A stretch of 64,000 bases of DNA from Sphingobacterium pedocola (GTDB taxonomy: Bacteria; Bacteroidota; Bacteroidia; Sphingobacteriales; Sphingobacteriaceae). Made by a program: the position numbers and the translations under genes. The DNA lies in assembly GCF_015209965.1 (NCBI RefSeq), contig NZ_MU158691.1, positions 194,041-258,040 of the forward strand. Reading direction: 5' to 3'. Within the stretch, counting starts at the first letter, position 1, and each line of letters opens with the position of its first letter. The notes below the pieces were generated by a model, which made no database searches, was not told where the DNA came from, and saw nothing but the letters and a program-made list of their open reading frames with translations. Below, one piece after another: positions 45,497 through 54,661 of this stretch.

Positions 45497-47350
45497 ATGC
45501 CGATGATGAACTATATAATGATCCTTTGGAGCTTCACACTGATTTTTGTGTTGAATACCCCCACTTTCTCACAAGACTCCAGAGAACGCAATTATATGTA
45601 CGAGATCTTAACCCCCAACCATGCCACAAAGCCCGAGGTGAAGGGATTTGCGGGAAAAAGGGTGGAAGAACGATTGGATCGCGGACTGACATTAGCTCGT
45701 GTCACAGATAGTAATGCGGTTCATGTCAGTTGGAGATTGTTAAAGTCAGATAATGAAACTGTGGCATTTAATGTATACCGTTCCGTTAATGATGTAGCGA
45801 AAAAGCTGAATAAAAATCCTATAACAGAAACAACTGATTTTGTGGATACTAAAATCGAAAACGATAGTGCGCTATACTGGGTAGAAATTATTCAAGGTGA
45901 AGAAATAACGTTAAGTAAAAAAGTAGCATTAACTCAAGGTGCTGTAAATGAAGCGAATTATCGCAGTATAAAACTGAAAGATCCAAATATTACCGCTGGT
46001 CGTGTAGCCGTTGCTGACTTAAATGGTGATGGGCAGTATGATTATATCATCCGCCATCCGAATAGCAATGTGGATCCGGGAGTTGTTAATCCAAATGATG
46101 GTACAACGTATAAAATCGAAGCGTATTTACATGATGGTACGTATTTATGGACGAAGGATTTAGGACCAGGTATCGAACCAGGCGTATGGTACTCTCCCTT
46201 TATCGTTTATGATTTTGACGGGGATGGAAAAGCTGAAGTGGCATTAAAAACAGCAGGGGATGACTTTTTGAAGAATGATGAAGGTCGTGTGTATGGAGGG
46301 AGCGAATATTTATCCATATGGGATGGTATGACTGGAGAAGAGATCGCCCGTGTCGATTGGCCGGAGCGAAATGATAGATACGGCAATGTGAATCGTCAAA
46401 ATCGAAATCAAATCGGTATGGCCTATTTAGATGGAAAGACACCTTGTATACTTTCGGCTCGGGGTACCTACAGATTAATGGTAGTAGATGCATGGCAATT
46501 GAATAATGGAAAGTTAGAAAAACTGTGGCGATGGGATGGAGATGAGGAGAATCCGGTTGTTCGAAGCCAAGGAGCGCATAACATGGTTTCTGGCGATGTC
46601 GACGGAGACGGAAAGGACGAAATTTTATTGGGTTCTTGTATGCTAAACAGTAATGGAACTTTGCGATGGTCGACCGGTCTTGGACATTCTGATAAAGCAT
46701 ATCTTACAGACATCGATCCCGAAAGAAAGGGATTAGAAGTCTTTTTAGCCATCGAACCTTGGTTAGATAACGGCTACGGAGTTTCAACTGTTGATGCCAA
46801 TACAGGAGAGCGAATTTGGGGTATCGGGCATAAAACATTTCATGTTGGTGATGGAATGGTGGCAGATATCGATCCGTCGAACCCCGGATTAGAATGCTTT
46901 GCCACAGAAGATAGAAAAGGAGGTTCAACAGATAAATATCTGTTGAGTGCACAGGGAGAAAAACTGGCTTCTAATGAAGATGTTCCGCCCTGTCGAAATT
47001 GGATTTGGTGGGGCTCCGGAAATATTCGTCAATTGTTTTTCGGCGATGATAATCGCTGGGGTGCAGAATCTACGTCGGGCGGAAGAAGTCAGTCCATAGG
47101 GTATTGGAAAGGGAAGAAAATTACAGATGGCCTATACGGAGATATTCTTATGATTGCGGATCTGTTTGGAGATTGGCGTGAAGAGGTCGTTACAGCGCTA
47201 CCCGGTGAACTGAGGATCTATCATACCCATATTCCGGCGAAGGATCGTAAAGTAACATTAATGCAGGATCCAATTTACAGGAGTTATGTGCTTCAGCGCT
47301 CGCAAGGATATCCTCAAGCACCAATCCCGTCATATTATTTAGGAGATTAA
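45497..47350 (+). CDS. Rhamnogalacturonan lyase, polysaccharide lyase family 11 (YesW/YesX-like)
   Basis: 617 residues. A signal peptide (ending TPTFSQ) directs export. A short N-terminal fibronectin-like domain (about 55-145) precedes an eight-bladed propeller. Calcium-binding repeats are plain: DLNGDGQYDYIIR, DFDGDGKAEVALK and DVDGDGKDEILLG. Family landmarks include ILSARGTYRLMVVDAW, RSQGAHNMVSGDVDGDG and DPIYRSYVLQRSQGYPQAP. It cleaves the rhamnogalacturonan I backbone of pectin by beta-elimination. No SusC/D or other pectinase gene stands beside it, which is unusual for such enzymes. Confidence 0.93.
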   Translation: MPMMNYIMILWSFTLIFVLNTPTFSQDSRERNYMYEILTPNHATKPEVKGFAGKRVEERLDRGLTLARVTDSNAVHVSWRLLKSDNETVAFNVYRSVNDVAKKLNKNPITETTDFVDTKIENDSALYWVEIIQGEEITLSKKVALTQGAVNEANYRSIKLKDPNITAGRVAVADLNGDGQYDYIIRHPNSNVDPGVVNPNDGTTYKIEAYLHDGTYLWTKDLGPGIEPGVWYSPFIVYDFDGDGKAEVALKTAGDDFLKNDEGRVYGGSEYLSIWDGMTGEEIARVDWPERNDRYGNVNRQNRNQIGMAYLDGKTPCILSARGTYRLMVVDAWQLNNGKLEKLWRWDGDEENPVVRSQGAHNMVSGDVDGDGKDEILLGSCMLNSNGTLRWSTGLGHSDKAYLTDIDPERKGLEVFLAIEPWLDNGYGVSTVDANTGERIWGIGHKTFHVGDGMVADIDPSNPGLECFATEDRKGGSTDKYLLSAQGEKLASNEDVPPCRNWIWWGSGNIRQLFFGDDNRWGAESTSGGRSQSIGYWKGKKITDGLYGDILMIADLFGDWREEVVTALPGELRIYHTHIPAKDRKVTLMQDPIYRSYVLQRSQGYPQAPIPSYYLGD

Positions 47351-47758
47351 TGATGCTTCCAACGAGCAATAATATTATTTGCTCTTTTTACACCTTACTT
47401 CGTGGGAGTACCGGGGAGAGGTGTAAATTTAAATTCGTTTACCAGTCTTTGTCAATGCCAGATAACAACGATGGACAGGTGATTGGGTAGAAATAGATAT
47501 TTGTTTCTCATGATATCAACTTGCAGACCAATTTGTTTCAGTTCGTTCATTTGAATGTTAAAGGGTAGAATGGCAGTTCTTAAAAGTTATATTTTGCATA
47601 CGATAGCGGGATAGAAAAGTTGAACTAATTACAGGATGGAGAGATTGTAGAATCCGTGCAGTACCAAGAAAAATGGATATAGTCATTTGCAAAGCTATTT
47701 TATATAGCATATGCTTAGCAAATAAATATGTTTAGAGAAGATCTTTTTAGGAATAAAG
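47351..47758. other. 408-bp intergenic region after the lyase gene
   Basis: Holds a weak terminator hairpin at its start and nothing else identifiable. Convergent flanking genes, stops in all frames. Confidence 0.5.
47364..47390 (+). terminator. Weak terminator after the rhamnogalacturonan lyase gene
   Basis: GAGCAA (47364-47369) pairs with TTGCTC (47379-47384) around a 9-nt AT loop, followed by TTTTTA. Confidence 0.5.
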
Positions 47759-47998
47759 TTAAGCATTCGAATTAGAGCGGGATTGGGGCCCGCGCCTGTA
47801 GATAATCAGCCCGTTAAGGAAATTTCGGAGCAATTGGTCGCCGCAAGGTTTAAAATTTGGGTGGTCTTCTTTGCGGAATATTGCACTCAGTTCAGTTTTA
47901 GTCACTCTGAAATCCACTAATGATAACACTTCAACAATATCGTCATCAGTGAATTTTAAAGCCACGCGGAGCTTTTTCATAATATCATTGTTGCTCAT
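47759..47998 (-). CDS. DUF1456 (YehS-like) protein, single repeat
   Basis: 79 residues from the Met at 47998; the longer frame to 48085 lacks family similarity. MSNNDIMKKLRVALKFTDDD, VTKTELSAIFRKEDHPNFKP and CGDQLLRNFLNGLIIYRRG match DUF1456. Full-length members have two such repeats in about 150 residues. This one resembles the second repeat only and stops after SRSNSNA. It may be a natural one-repeat form or the rump of a truncated gene. Function of the family is unknown. Confidence 0.7.
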   Translation of the reverse strand: MSNNDIMKKLRVALKFTDDDIVEVLSLVDFRVTKTELSAIFRKEDHPNFKPCGDQLLRNFLNGLIIYRRGPQSRSNSNA

Positions 47999-48154
47999 GG
48001 TGTAAATGTAAGAAAAAGGAATTACTGCTGCAATCACAGAAGCCAGATTGTTGTATTTAACGAGCGTCGAGTTCGTTACGCTCATTCTGGGATCGCCGTG
48101 AATTGATTTCTAATGTTGTTTTATAAATTGTATTTAGTTCTCTTTGTGATAGAA

Positions 48155-48679
48155 TTAGTCTTTCAGTTTTAATCTCATCATTATGTCGGTCTGCTCGTCA
48201 TTGCCTAACTTGAAAATGTGTTTGTCAAATTCAACGAAACCATTCCTCTTGTAAAAGTTTATTGCTCTAGGATTTTCTTCCCAAACACCTAACCAAACAT
48301 AGTCAACGTTTTTCTGCCTCGCTAATTGTATTGCTTGGTTGTAAAGTAATTGTCCAACGTTTTTTCCATAAAACTCCTTCAATACGTAAATACGTTCGAT
48401 TTCAAGAGCTTTGTCCTCTTTAAGTTCTGTTTGTGATTGTCCAAAGTTCAATTTTAAGTAACCAATTACCTTGTCGTCAAGCGCTGCAAAATAAAATTCA
48501 GCGTCGTCATCTCTATGTTCGGTGGTGAGTTTCCCAATAGAAAATCCTTCGTCTAAATATTTTGTCATATTCTCTATGGTATTTCCTAATGAAAAGGTTT
48601 CCTGAAAAGTTTGTCTCCCAATTTTTTGTAATTGGACAATGTCGTTAATCGTTACTTTTTTTATTTCAATACTTTTCAT
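48155..48679 (-). CDS. GNAT family N-acetyltransferase
   Basis: 174 residues starting MKSIEIKKVTINDIVQLQKI; an upstream ATG at 48736 adds a non-homologous leader. The acetyl-CoA loop lies in LEIERIYVLKEFYGKNVGQL, followed by LLYNQAIQLARQKNVDYVWL. The tail ENPRAINFYKRNGFVEFDKH is the GNAT motif B pattern. It resembles spermidine/spermine-type acetyltransferases, but the substrate is not determined by sequence alone. Confidence 0.9.
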   Translation of the reverse strand: MKSIEIKKVTINDIVQLQKIGRQTFQETFSLGNTIENMTKYLDEGFSIGKLTTEHRDDDAEFYFAALDDKVIGYLKLNFGQSQTELKEDKALEIERIYVLKEFYGKNVGQLLYNQAIQLARQKNVDYVWLGVWEENPRAINFYKRNGFVEFDKHIFKLGNDEQTDIMMRLKLKD

Positions 48680-48863
48680 TTCTTGTCTATGTGTTATTCT
48701 CTGGATGTCCATAAGGTTTCGCGGCTTAGGGTTCAATCACTTGTTCACTCAAATACAAGTAGACCAAAATGTAGTCAGACCGTTGTGCCTAAACTTCTCA
48801 CTGTAATCCGTAAAGCAGGAAAGAAGATGGCAACCACCGAATAGCCCGTTTAAGTACGCGAAA

Positions 48864-49988
48864 TCATGTCATATGATAGCTTTGGTTTCGGAATTCCGTC
48901 GAAGCATAGTATCTGTATTTGCTTTCATCAAGAGGGTAGTCCCAGCATCCCATACAATGAAATATTGTGCCGCCGAAGCCGGTTTTGAACCGGTGCAAAC
49001 CATACATCGGATGAGCAGGGTCCGCCTGCGGAGACACCCCGAAAAAATCATATTCCGTACAACCTTTCTCTTTAGCTAATAACATAGCTTGCCATTGCAA
49101 AGAGTAAGTTGCCATATAGTTTCTGTTGTCAGACGAAGACGCACCATATAAATAAGTTGCTCTTTGCGCAGAAATTACCAAAAACATAGCTGCCAAGGGT
49201 TTATCATCCGCCTTGGCGACTAGCAGGTAGACATCAGCAGGAGATAGTGTGTCGTTAGCTTTGGCCGACAGTATGATTTTGAAATAGCTGATATCGTGTA
49301 ATACAAAATTATTTCTAACGGCAGTTTCACGATACAGATTATACCAAATATCCAAGCTTTCTAAGCCTAAAAGGTGAACTACGACACCCTTCCTAGACGA
49401 TAACTTGATATTGTAGCGTGTCTTAGGTTTCATCCTCGACAATAAGATATCTTGTTCCTTTTTCAAATCCATAAAAATGGTATTGGAAGGCAAAATATTG
49501 GTATTTGCTTTTTTGAGGCGCCAGTTTTCGGTATTAAAATTTAACCGCATTTCTTGAATGTTATAATCTGGAGCTCCAAGCCAAGTGCCATCGATATGGT
49601 AACACGTTTCATCTTTTGCCCACAACGATTCCCACGAGAGATCGTAGCGGATCATAATACAATTTTTTGGTAAAAAATCTTTCAATCCTTCAGAAAGCTG
49701 TTCCAGAAAGAAGCCTTGAAACTCTTCGGAAGGTTCGACCTCCGGGCCATAAGGAACGTAAGCTATACAGTGTGTTTTGTCGATGGATTGGATGATCACC
49801 AGTAAATCCCCAATGAAGTATGATTCATCAACAGCATCCACGAAAAGGTTGCATGGTTTGGTTTTGAAATTAAAAGCCCTTGATCGTAATCCTTGAAGTT
49901 TTTTCACTTCAGACCAGTAAGCTGTTTGTTGCATGACAGATGTTTTATAAACCTGTTTGATATCTTTCTCCTCAATGTCTGTTATCAT
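48864..49988 (-). CDS. FemAB-family aminoacyltransferase-like protein (GNAT fold)
   Basis: 374 residues from the Met at 49988 (MITDIEEKDIKQVYKTSVMQ); the open frame to 50099 continues upstream without family similarity. FemABX landmarks: QQTAYWSEVKKLQGLRSR, LKKEQDILLSRMKPKTRYNI, LAAMFLVISAQRATYLYGAS and SLQWQAMLLAKEKGCTEYDF. Next comes GLHRFKTGFGG. Classical members add amino acids to the peptidoglycan bridge using aminoacyl-tRNA. In Bacteroidota the group is broader, so the acceptor is uncertain. Downstream of a small unrecognised frame. Confidence 0.88.
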   Translation of the reverse strand: MITDIEEKDIKQVYKTSVMQQTAYWSEVKKLQGLRSRAFNFKTKPCNLFVDAVDESYFIGDLLVIIQSIDKTHCIAYVPYGPEVEPSEEFQGFFLEQLSEGLKDFLPKNCIMIRYDLSWESLWAKDETCYHIDGTWLGAPDYNIQEMRLNFNTENWRLKKANTNILPSNTIFMDLKKEQDILLSRMKPKTRYNIKLSSRKGVVVHLLGLESLDIWYNLYRETAVRNNFVLHDISYFKIILSAKANDTLSPADVYLLVAKADDKPLAAMFLVISAQRATYLYGASSSDNRNYMATYSLQWQAMLLAKEKGCTEYDFFGVSPQADPAHPMYGLHRFKTGFGGTIFHCMGCWDYPLDESKYRYYASTEFRNQSYHMT

Positions 49989-49995
49989 TCCCTTG

Positions 49996-50244
49996 TTAAC
50001 TAAGTATACCCCAAAAGCGGCAAACATAGCCATATTTTGATATTGATTTGTCAAAAACGTGCAAGAACAGAAAATTCTGACTCCATTCCAATGGCACAAA
50101 GTCCGTGTCAGTGGCTTGTCTTTTATTTTTGTAGTTCGTAACGTAGTTGTACCAGCCCAGTTTCAAAAGTCTCCGCCGCAATAAACTCAAGCATTTTTTC
50201 CGGTCTCCCGTGTTTAAATAGTTTTCGCGTTTTTTATAATCCAT
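49996..50244 (-). CDS. Small unrecognised open frame upstream of the FemAB-like gene
   Basis: 82 codons on the same strand, ending 7 bp before the FemAB start. The first 50 residues (MDYKKRENYLNTGDRKKCLS...) have Lys/Arg-rich helical character and look coding. The rest (SQNFLFLHVFDKSISKYGYV) does not. It could be a short gene, or a leader or relic. Low confidence. Confidence 0.25.
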   Translation of the reverse strand: MDYKKRENYLNTGDRKKCLSLLRRRLLKLGWYNYVTNYKNKRQATDTDFVPLEWSQNFLFLHVFDKSISKYGYVCRFWGILS

Positions 50245-50433
50245 GTCTGTTTTTATAGTGAGATAGGTATATTTAGTCCTTATTTCCGGCGTACAGAGCT
50301 AACAGTTTGTTAATTATAGATGTTCACTTTTCGTTGACGGGTCAACACATGTTTTTTTTCCAGTCTATTCATGTTTGATTCTTGTTGATTAGCAACTTCT
50401 CAAAAATACTCGAATCATATTGCTATCATTCGT

Positions 50434-50823
50434 TCAATCCGGCTGGTACAGATCAAATTGATTTCCATACAAGTCTTCAAAACCCACACCTTTGCCTCCT
50501 GGCACTGTCGTTGGTGTACCGTGAAAGATGACGCCTTTCTCCCTCATCCTCATAAAATCGCCTTCGATATTGTCAGATTGAAACATGACAAGTATTTGCC
50601 CTGCTGATTGATTTCCGATTAGCTTTTGCTGTTCGGGAGTCTCCGCTACAGCAAGTTCAAATACTGTTGCATTGTCGTTTTGTGGGGCTACCGTCACGTA
50701 ACGCCAGTCTAAAGAAAACATTTGATCGGCACACACACTAAAGCCTAATTTCTCCGTGTAAAATTCTTTTGCTTCCTCTAAATTTTTTACTAAAATCGTT
50801 ATTTGTGCTGCTTTTGTTATCAT
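50434..50823 (-). CDS. VOC family (glyoxalase/bleomycin-resistance fold) protein
   Basis: 129 residues. ITILVKNLEEAKEFYTEKLG opens the first beta-alpha-beta-beta-beta module. FELAVAETPEQQKLIGNQSA and ILVMFQSDNIEGDFMRMREK follow, and the chain ends FEDLYGNQFDLYQPD, which carries the Glu and Gly-Asn of the module end. Typical of uncharacterised VOC enzymes. No metal ligand set can be assigned with confidence. Confidence 0.85.
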   Translation of the reverse strand: MITKAAQITILVKNLEEAKEFYTEKLGFSVCADQMFSLDWRYVTVAPQNDNATVFELAVAETPEQQKLIGNQSAGQILVMFQSDNIEGDFMRMREKGVIFHGTPTTVPGGKGVGFEDLYGNQFDLYQPD

Positions 50824-51153
50824 ATGTTGTTTTAATTGTTGTTACAAATTTACGCGTAATCAATAGCTATCGACTTGGCATAAGACAGGAAATTGATTAT
50901 TTGCAAAACATATTTTACAATCGTTCGATTGGTCGGTTGTCGTGAAATGTTTTCTTTAGGATTGGATTATTCCAATGCTTCTCCTTGAATAATACTTAAT
51001 TTTGTACTATGGGTAGCGTAAACATACATTCGTCATTTTGGGCATTATTGCCGCCGAAGGGCTTAGGGGCGATTCGGTCTCTGATGGATAAATCAAGGGA
51101 GCAACCTCATCACGACGAGCTGGGTTCAATGACAGCCAATTACTTTGTGAACA
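50824..51153. other. 330-bp intergenic region with a possible 51-codon frame
   Basis: From 51009 to 51164 a plus-strand frame of 51 codons opens with ATG and contains ALLPPKGLGAIRSLMDK. It overlaps the next gene's start by 11 bp. It looks partly coding but I cannot assign it. No promoter or hairpin stands out. Confidence 0.3.
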
Positions 51154-52506
51154 ATGGGTATTAGAGTTATATGTTTATTATTGATTTGGGTGATAGCATT
51201 GCCATTGATGGCTTCGTTGCAATCTCGGTGGGCTGGAACCTGGTTTATGCAGTACAAGCCATGGCCGCATATCACGGCAATTGATATGAAGCTTCGTATC
51301 GCCGATCCTACAGCTGAAATGTTGTATCCGGCGAAGTTAGAGTTGATATACGGTTCATTCAGAGGAGAATATGAGCTGCTCCTCGTAAAGAAAAATGAGG
51401 AACAACTGGCGATCGGCCGAAACAAATATCCGGTGCTGGAAGAACCGTTTGGCCTCGGCCCATGGATGATGTACCTAAATGGCGTATTGGAATACCAAGA
51501 GGGAGAGGATGGAACGGAAATGGTGTTAAAGCGGCTTTGGTTGGATAATTTTGGTATCTTCATGAGGGGACTCTATGATAATGAGTTTTATACCAATACA
51601 AAAGTCTTTCTACGTGATTTCATGTATCGGGAGGATATCGCGCTGAGGCGCGTAGACGGTACACCATGGACACATCCGGATACCTGGCGTATCGTAAACA
51701 CGGATACCATCTATTACGGGGTGTACGATCCGATCGTGAGCGAAGGGCAGGTGTTAAGCTTGACCATCCAGGATGAAGAGCGGTACGATCGGGATACGGT
51801 AACTATTGTACACAATGGCAATGTCCTAGCCGATCGGATACCTTTGGAGCAGGCGATTGCGTTAGATATCATTACGTTGGATTCTGGAGAAAACTACCTT
51901 GCTTTTTTTGCGGACAACTACGGTGATATGCCGCCGAATACGGCCAATTTTATCATTGGAACTCCTGGCGACAGCGGCCAGTTGTATGGCTTTAATTTCA
52001 GTGCCCATGCTAATGCATATGCAACGGTCATGGTGGCACGTTTCCAATACCAGCCGGTAGCGGGTGAGACTTCACAGTCCGGCGCTGCTTCTACATCAGT
52101 ACCCGACGTGCCACGTATCAACTCACAGGAACCGCCGATACAGAAGATGCCTACATATGTGAAAGGGCGGCGCGATCAGCGCATTGGTCAACTAAAGGCT
52201 AGCACGAGAACGTTGATGATGGAGATTCGCGATGAGCAGATGGAAGATGGTGATATCATTTCTCTGGAGGTAAATGGTGCGGTGATTACCGAAAGGATGG
52301 AAGTAAATCGGCAAGGAAGGCGATTCGGCGTTTCGCTGCAACGTGGCCGCAACCGGATCGTTTTCCGGGCGGAAAACCTAGGACGGATTCCGCCCAACAC
52401 GGCCGTGTTGATTATCCATGCCGATGGGAAAGAACAGAAATTTCACCTGAGCACGGATTTTACACGAAACAATGTCCTGGATGTTGTTTTTGATAAGCAG
52501 GATTAA
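51154..52506 (+). CDS. Exported protein of unknown function with two tandem homologous C-terminal domains
   Basis: 450 residues. Residues 1-21 are a signal peptide (VICLLLIWVIALPLMASL). Residues 22-150 form a compact N-terminal domain with WAGTWFMQYKPWPHITAID. Two copies of an about 95-residue beta-rich module follow, near 195-300 and 350-447. Each has a D-x-D-x-[VI]-[TS]-[IL]-x-[VH]-N-G strand (DRDTVTIVHNGNV; DGDIISLEVNGAV) and a PPNTA hairpin (YGDMPPNTANFII; LGRIPPNTAVLII). Each ends in a beta strand near the C-terminus. Base composition is GC-richer than flanking genes. I do not recognise the family. Confidence 0.8.
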   Translation: MGIRVICLLLIWVIALPLMASLQSRWAGTWFMQYKPWPHITAIDMKLRIADPTAEMLYPAKLELIYGSFRGEYELLLVKKNEEQLAIGRNKYPVLEEPFGLGPWMMYLNGVLEYQEGEDGTEMVLKRLWLDNFGIFMRGLYDNEFYTNTKVFLRDFMYREDIALRRVDGTPWTHPDTWRIVNTDTIYYGVYDPIVSEGQVLSLTIQDEERYDRDTVTIVHNGNVLADRIPLEQAIALDIITLDSGENYLAFFADNYGDMPPNTANFIIGTPGDSGQLYGFNFSAHANAYATVMVARFQYQPVAGETSQSGAASTSVPDVPRINSQEPPIQKMPTYVKGRRDQRIGQLKASTRTLMMEIRDEQMEDGDIISLEVNGAVITERMEVNRQGRRFGVSLQRGRNRIVFRAENLGRIPPNTAVLIIHADGKEQKFHLSTDFTRNNVLDVVFDKQD

Positions 52507-53065
52507 CGGAATAGCAGGGATATTCTCGTTTGTCCATATTGGTATATCCTGGAAAACCACTATTTTGTAATGTAGTAAAGATGCTTATTTTCGTAGCTGA
52601 TTGTAATAAGAAAAAATAACGATGAAAACTTTATTTTTTTTCCTATTAATCGCTGAAGTCGATTGTGGACAGGATAACGGAATGCAGTTTTCGTCTGGTA
52701 AAAACCGTCTTCCGGTCGATTCGTCAACACCGGCGAAGTATCCGATTAGCGACACACAGGTGACGACCTCCAACATAATGTGCATTGCTGTGGTTAATGC
52801 TTAAGGTGTAAATTAATTTTTATCGTTTTCTCTGTCCATGGTGACGGCCGTGGATTCTCACCGTTGTATATATCGATTACGATTGTTATAATTGAAAGGT
52901 TTTATACGTTACATTCGGGTGGGCTTTCGAAGCCACGGCGTTCGAATAAAGAATTACACTTGAATTTTGTGGTTCCGCTAACCAGAGGGAGGAAGTATAA
53001 AATACAAGAAATAATCACAGCTCTTAGTGAGTTGATCAAAAGAAATTAACAGATAAAAACAAGTG
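52507..53065. other. 559-bp region with only short open frames
   Basis: Two plus-strand frames of about 60 codons (52622-52804, 52864-53049) lack recognisable features. The first begins like a signal sequence (MKTLFFFLLIAEVDC) but the rest is uninformative. Neither is annotated as a gene. Confidence 0.3.
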
Positions 53066-53692
53066 ATGTCGAACAATAAAGAAGTTTCCAAAGAAACAGC
53101 CCCAGCAAATAAGCTGTGGCAATACATCAAAAAGAACGGTTTTACGGTACTGATGGTAATTTTAATCGGGGTAGTGTTCGTCAGCCCCAATGCAAAATCA
53201 TTCATGCTTCGGCAGTTAATGGCAACAGGCTTTTTTAATGCGAGTATAGATACCAAAGTCTCGGATAGCAAAAAAACAGCTAATGTTGATTTTGACTTTT
53301 CCGATGAAAATGGAGGCGTTCAAAATACGTCGTCATTAAGGGGTAAGGTAGTATTTATCAACTTTTGGGCTTCATGGTGTCCCCCTTGTCGGGCAGAATT
53401 CCCGTCCATAGAAACGCTTTATTCGAAGTTCAAGGACAACCCTGATGTTTTCTTTTTGACAGTCAACCAAGACGATGACCTTGCCACGGGCAGAGCATAT
53501 CTGAAGAAGGAAAAATATGCAGTACCCTTGTTTACGGTTAATGGAAATGTTCCGAAAGAAGTTTACGCCGGAGTATTGCCGACAACAGTTGTGCTAGATA
53601 AAAGCGGAAAAATCAGGTATCACAATGCGGGATTTGCGAATTACGCATCAGACAAATTCTTAAAACAGATTGAAGAACTGATAAAGGAATAG
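53066..53692 (+). CDS. Membrane-anchored TlpA-like thioredoxin
   Basis: A 208-residue redox protein starting at the ATG at 53066, three bases after an in-frame GTG. One N-terminal membrane helix (NGFTVLMVILIGVVFVSP) anchors a periplasmic thioredoxin-fold domain from about residue 80. The active site is FWASWCPPCRAEFPS (CPPC) and the cis-Pro loop lies in LPTTVVLDKSGKI. TlpA/ResA relatives reduce disulfides in cytochrome c maturation or protect envelope proteins. Partners are not adjacent. Confidence 0.92.
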   Translation: MSNNKEVSKETAPANKLWQYIKKNGFTVLMVILIGVVFVSPNAKSFMLRQLMATGFFNASIDTKVSDSKKTANVDFDFSDENGGVQNTSSLRGKVVFINFWASWCPPCRAEFPSIETLYSKFKDNPDVFFLTVNQDDDLATGRAYLKKEKYAVPLFTVNGNVPKEVYAGVLPTTVVLDKSGKIRYHNAGFANYASDKFLKQIEELIKE

Positions 53693-53861
53693 CGTGGGTT
53701 TTCTTTTCCTGCACTGTTGTGGTCTTTCCAGAGCCAACACCGGCATAACGAGTATTATACTCTTCCGCGTCTTTTATGGGTTTGCGACTTTCACATTGGC
53801 CGATTGTTGAATAAATTACAAATTTGGGTTCTTCTAATTCCTCTTTACTGTATCTCTGCAT
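53613..53861 (-). CDS. Possible small protein antisense to the thioredoxin 3' end
   Basis: 82 codons on the minus strand. The first 55 (MQRYSKEELEEPKFVIYSTI ... AGVGSGKTTTVQEK) look coding in composition, outside the TlpA gene. The last 27 overlap the end of TlpA. It may be a real gene or a relic that was cut by TlpA. Family not recognised. Confidence 0.3.
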   Translation of the reverse strand: MQRYSKEELEEPKFVIYSTIGQCESRKPIKDAEEYNTRYAGVGSGKTTTVQEKKTHAIPLSVLQSVLRICLMRNSQIPHCDT

Positions 53862-53956
53862 TTTAAACGAATTAACGCCTTGTTATTTCAATTTTCTAAC
53901 CATCGCTGCTATGCGCCAGGCTAACTTCAACTACAAGCTGTTCACTGCGAAAATTA

Positions 53957-54637
53957 CTATGTAAGAAAATGTGTTTTTATCCTATTGCTATAGGATCCAC
54001 CTACCGGTATTATATAGCGGAGTATTCTAATCTGATGACGTTCTATTTTTTCAATTTTAGATGTATTAATAACAAAAGAACGATGCACCTGGACAAATAA
54101 TTCTTTGGGCAATGATTCTATCGTTTCTTTAATCGTCGAGCGTGTAAGAATTTCTTTATCCGTCAGCACATACTTCATATAGTTACCCGTTGCTTCGACA
54201 AAGAGAATCTCTTCCAGCAGGATCTTTACGACGTCATATCCATCTTTGATGAGGATAAAGGATGGAACATTGTTTCTGTAATTTTGCAGTGTTGCTGGAG
54301 CTTTATTGCACGCTTTCAAAAGTCTGGTAAATGTAAATGGTTTTAACAAATAGTCTGTAGCTTCCAATTCAAAGCCTGTCACGGCGTGCTCGGAATATGC
54401 AGTAGTAAATACCAATAATGGTTTTCGGACCAAGCTGTTGTAAAATTCAATACCTGAAATATCAGGCATTTTGATGTCTAAAAATAATAGATCAATCTTA
54501 TTATTGTTCAGATACTCCAATGCTTCGAGCGCATTGAAAAATGTCGCTTCAAGCTCTACAAAAGGAACTTTTTCTGCTAGTGTACTTATAATTTCCAGTG
54601 CAATAGGTTCGTCGTCAATGGCAATGGCTTTGATCAT
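53957..54637 (-). CDS. LytTR-type response regulator
   Basis: 226 residues. The receiver domain covers residues 1-115, with acidic pocket DDE at 8-10, phospho-acceptor Asp54 in LLFLDIKMPD, and conserved Lys in YLLKPFTF. The LytTR DNA-binding domain covers about 130-226 (FVEATGNYMKYVL, KELFVQVHRSFVINTSKIE). It is the natural partner of the sensor kinase encoded 24 bp upstream, which is broken, so input may come from another kinase. Confidence 0.92.
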   Translation of the reverse strand: MIKAIAIDDEPIALEIISTLAEKVPFVELEATFFNALEALEYLNNNKIDLLFLDIKMPDISGIEFYNSLVRKPLLVFTTAYSEHAVTGFELEATDYLLKPFTFTRLLKACNKAPATLQNYRNNVPSFILIKDGYDVVKILLEEILFVEATGNYMKYVLTDKEILTRSTIKETIESLPKELFVQVHRSFVINTSKIEKIERHQIRILRYIIPVGGSYSNRIKTHFLT

Positions 54638-54661
54638 CAGTTTTTTATTTAAAGTGCGCGG

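Noticed and set aside
48632..48844. 70-codon plus-strand frame overlapping the GNAT start
   Set aside because: Antisense to the GNAT gene in its first part; no signal, motif or plausible start.
53613..53861. Antisense gene as a toxin or antitoxin partner of the thioredoxin
   Set aside because: No toxin or antitoxin motif and a third of it overlaps TlpA; kept only as a low-confidence frame.
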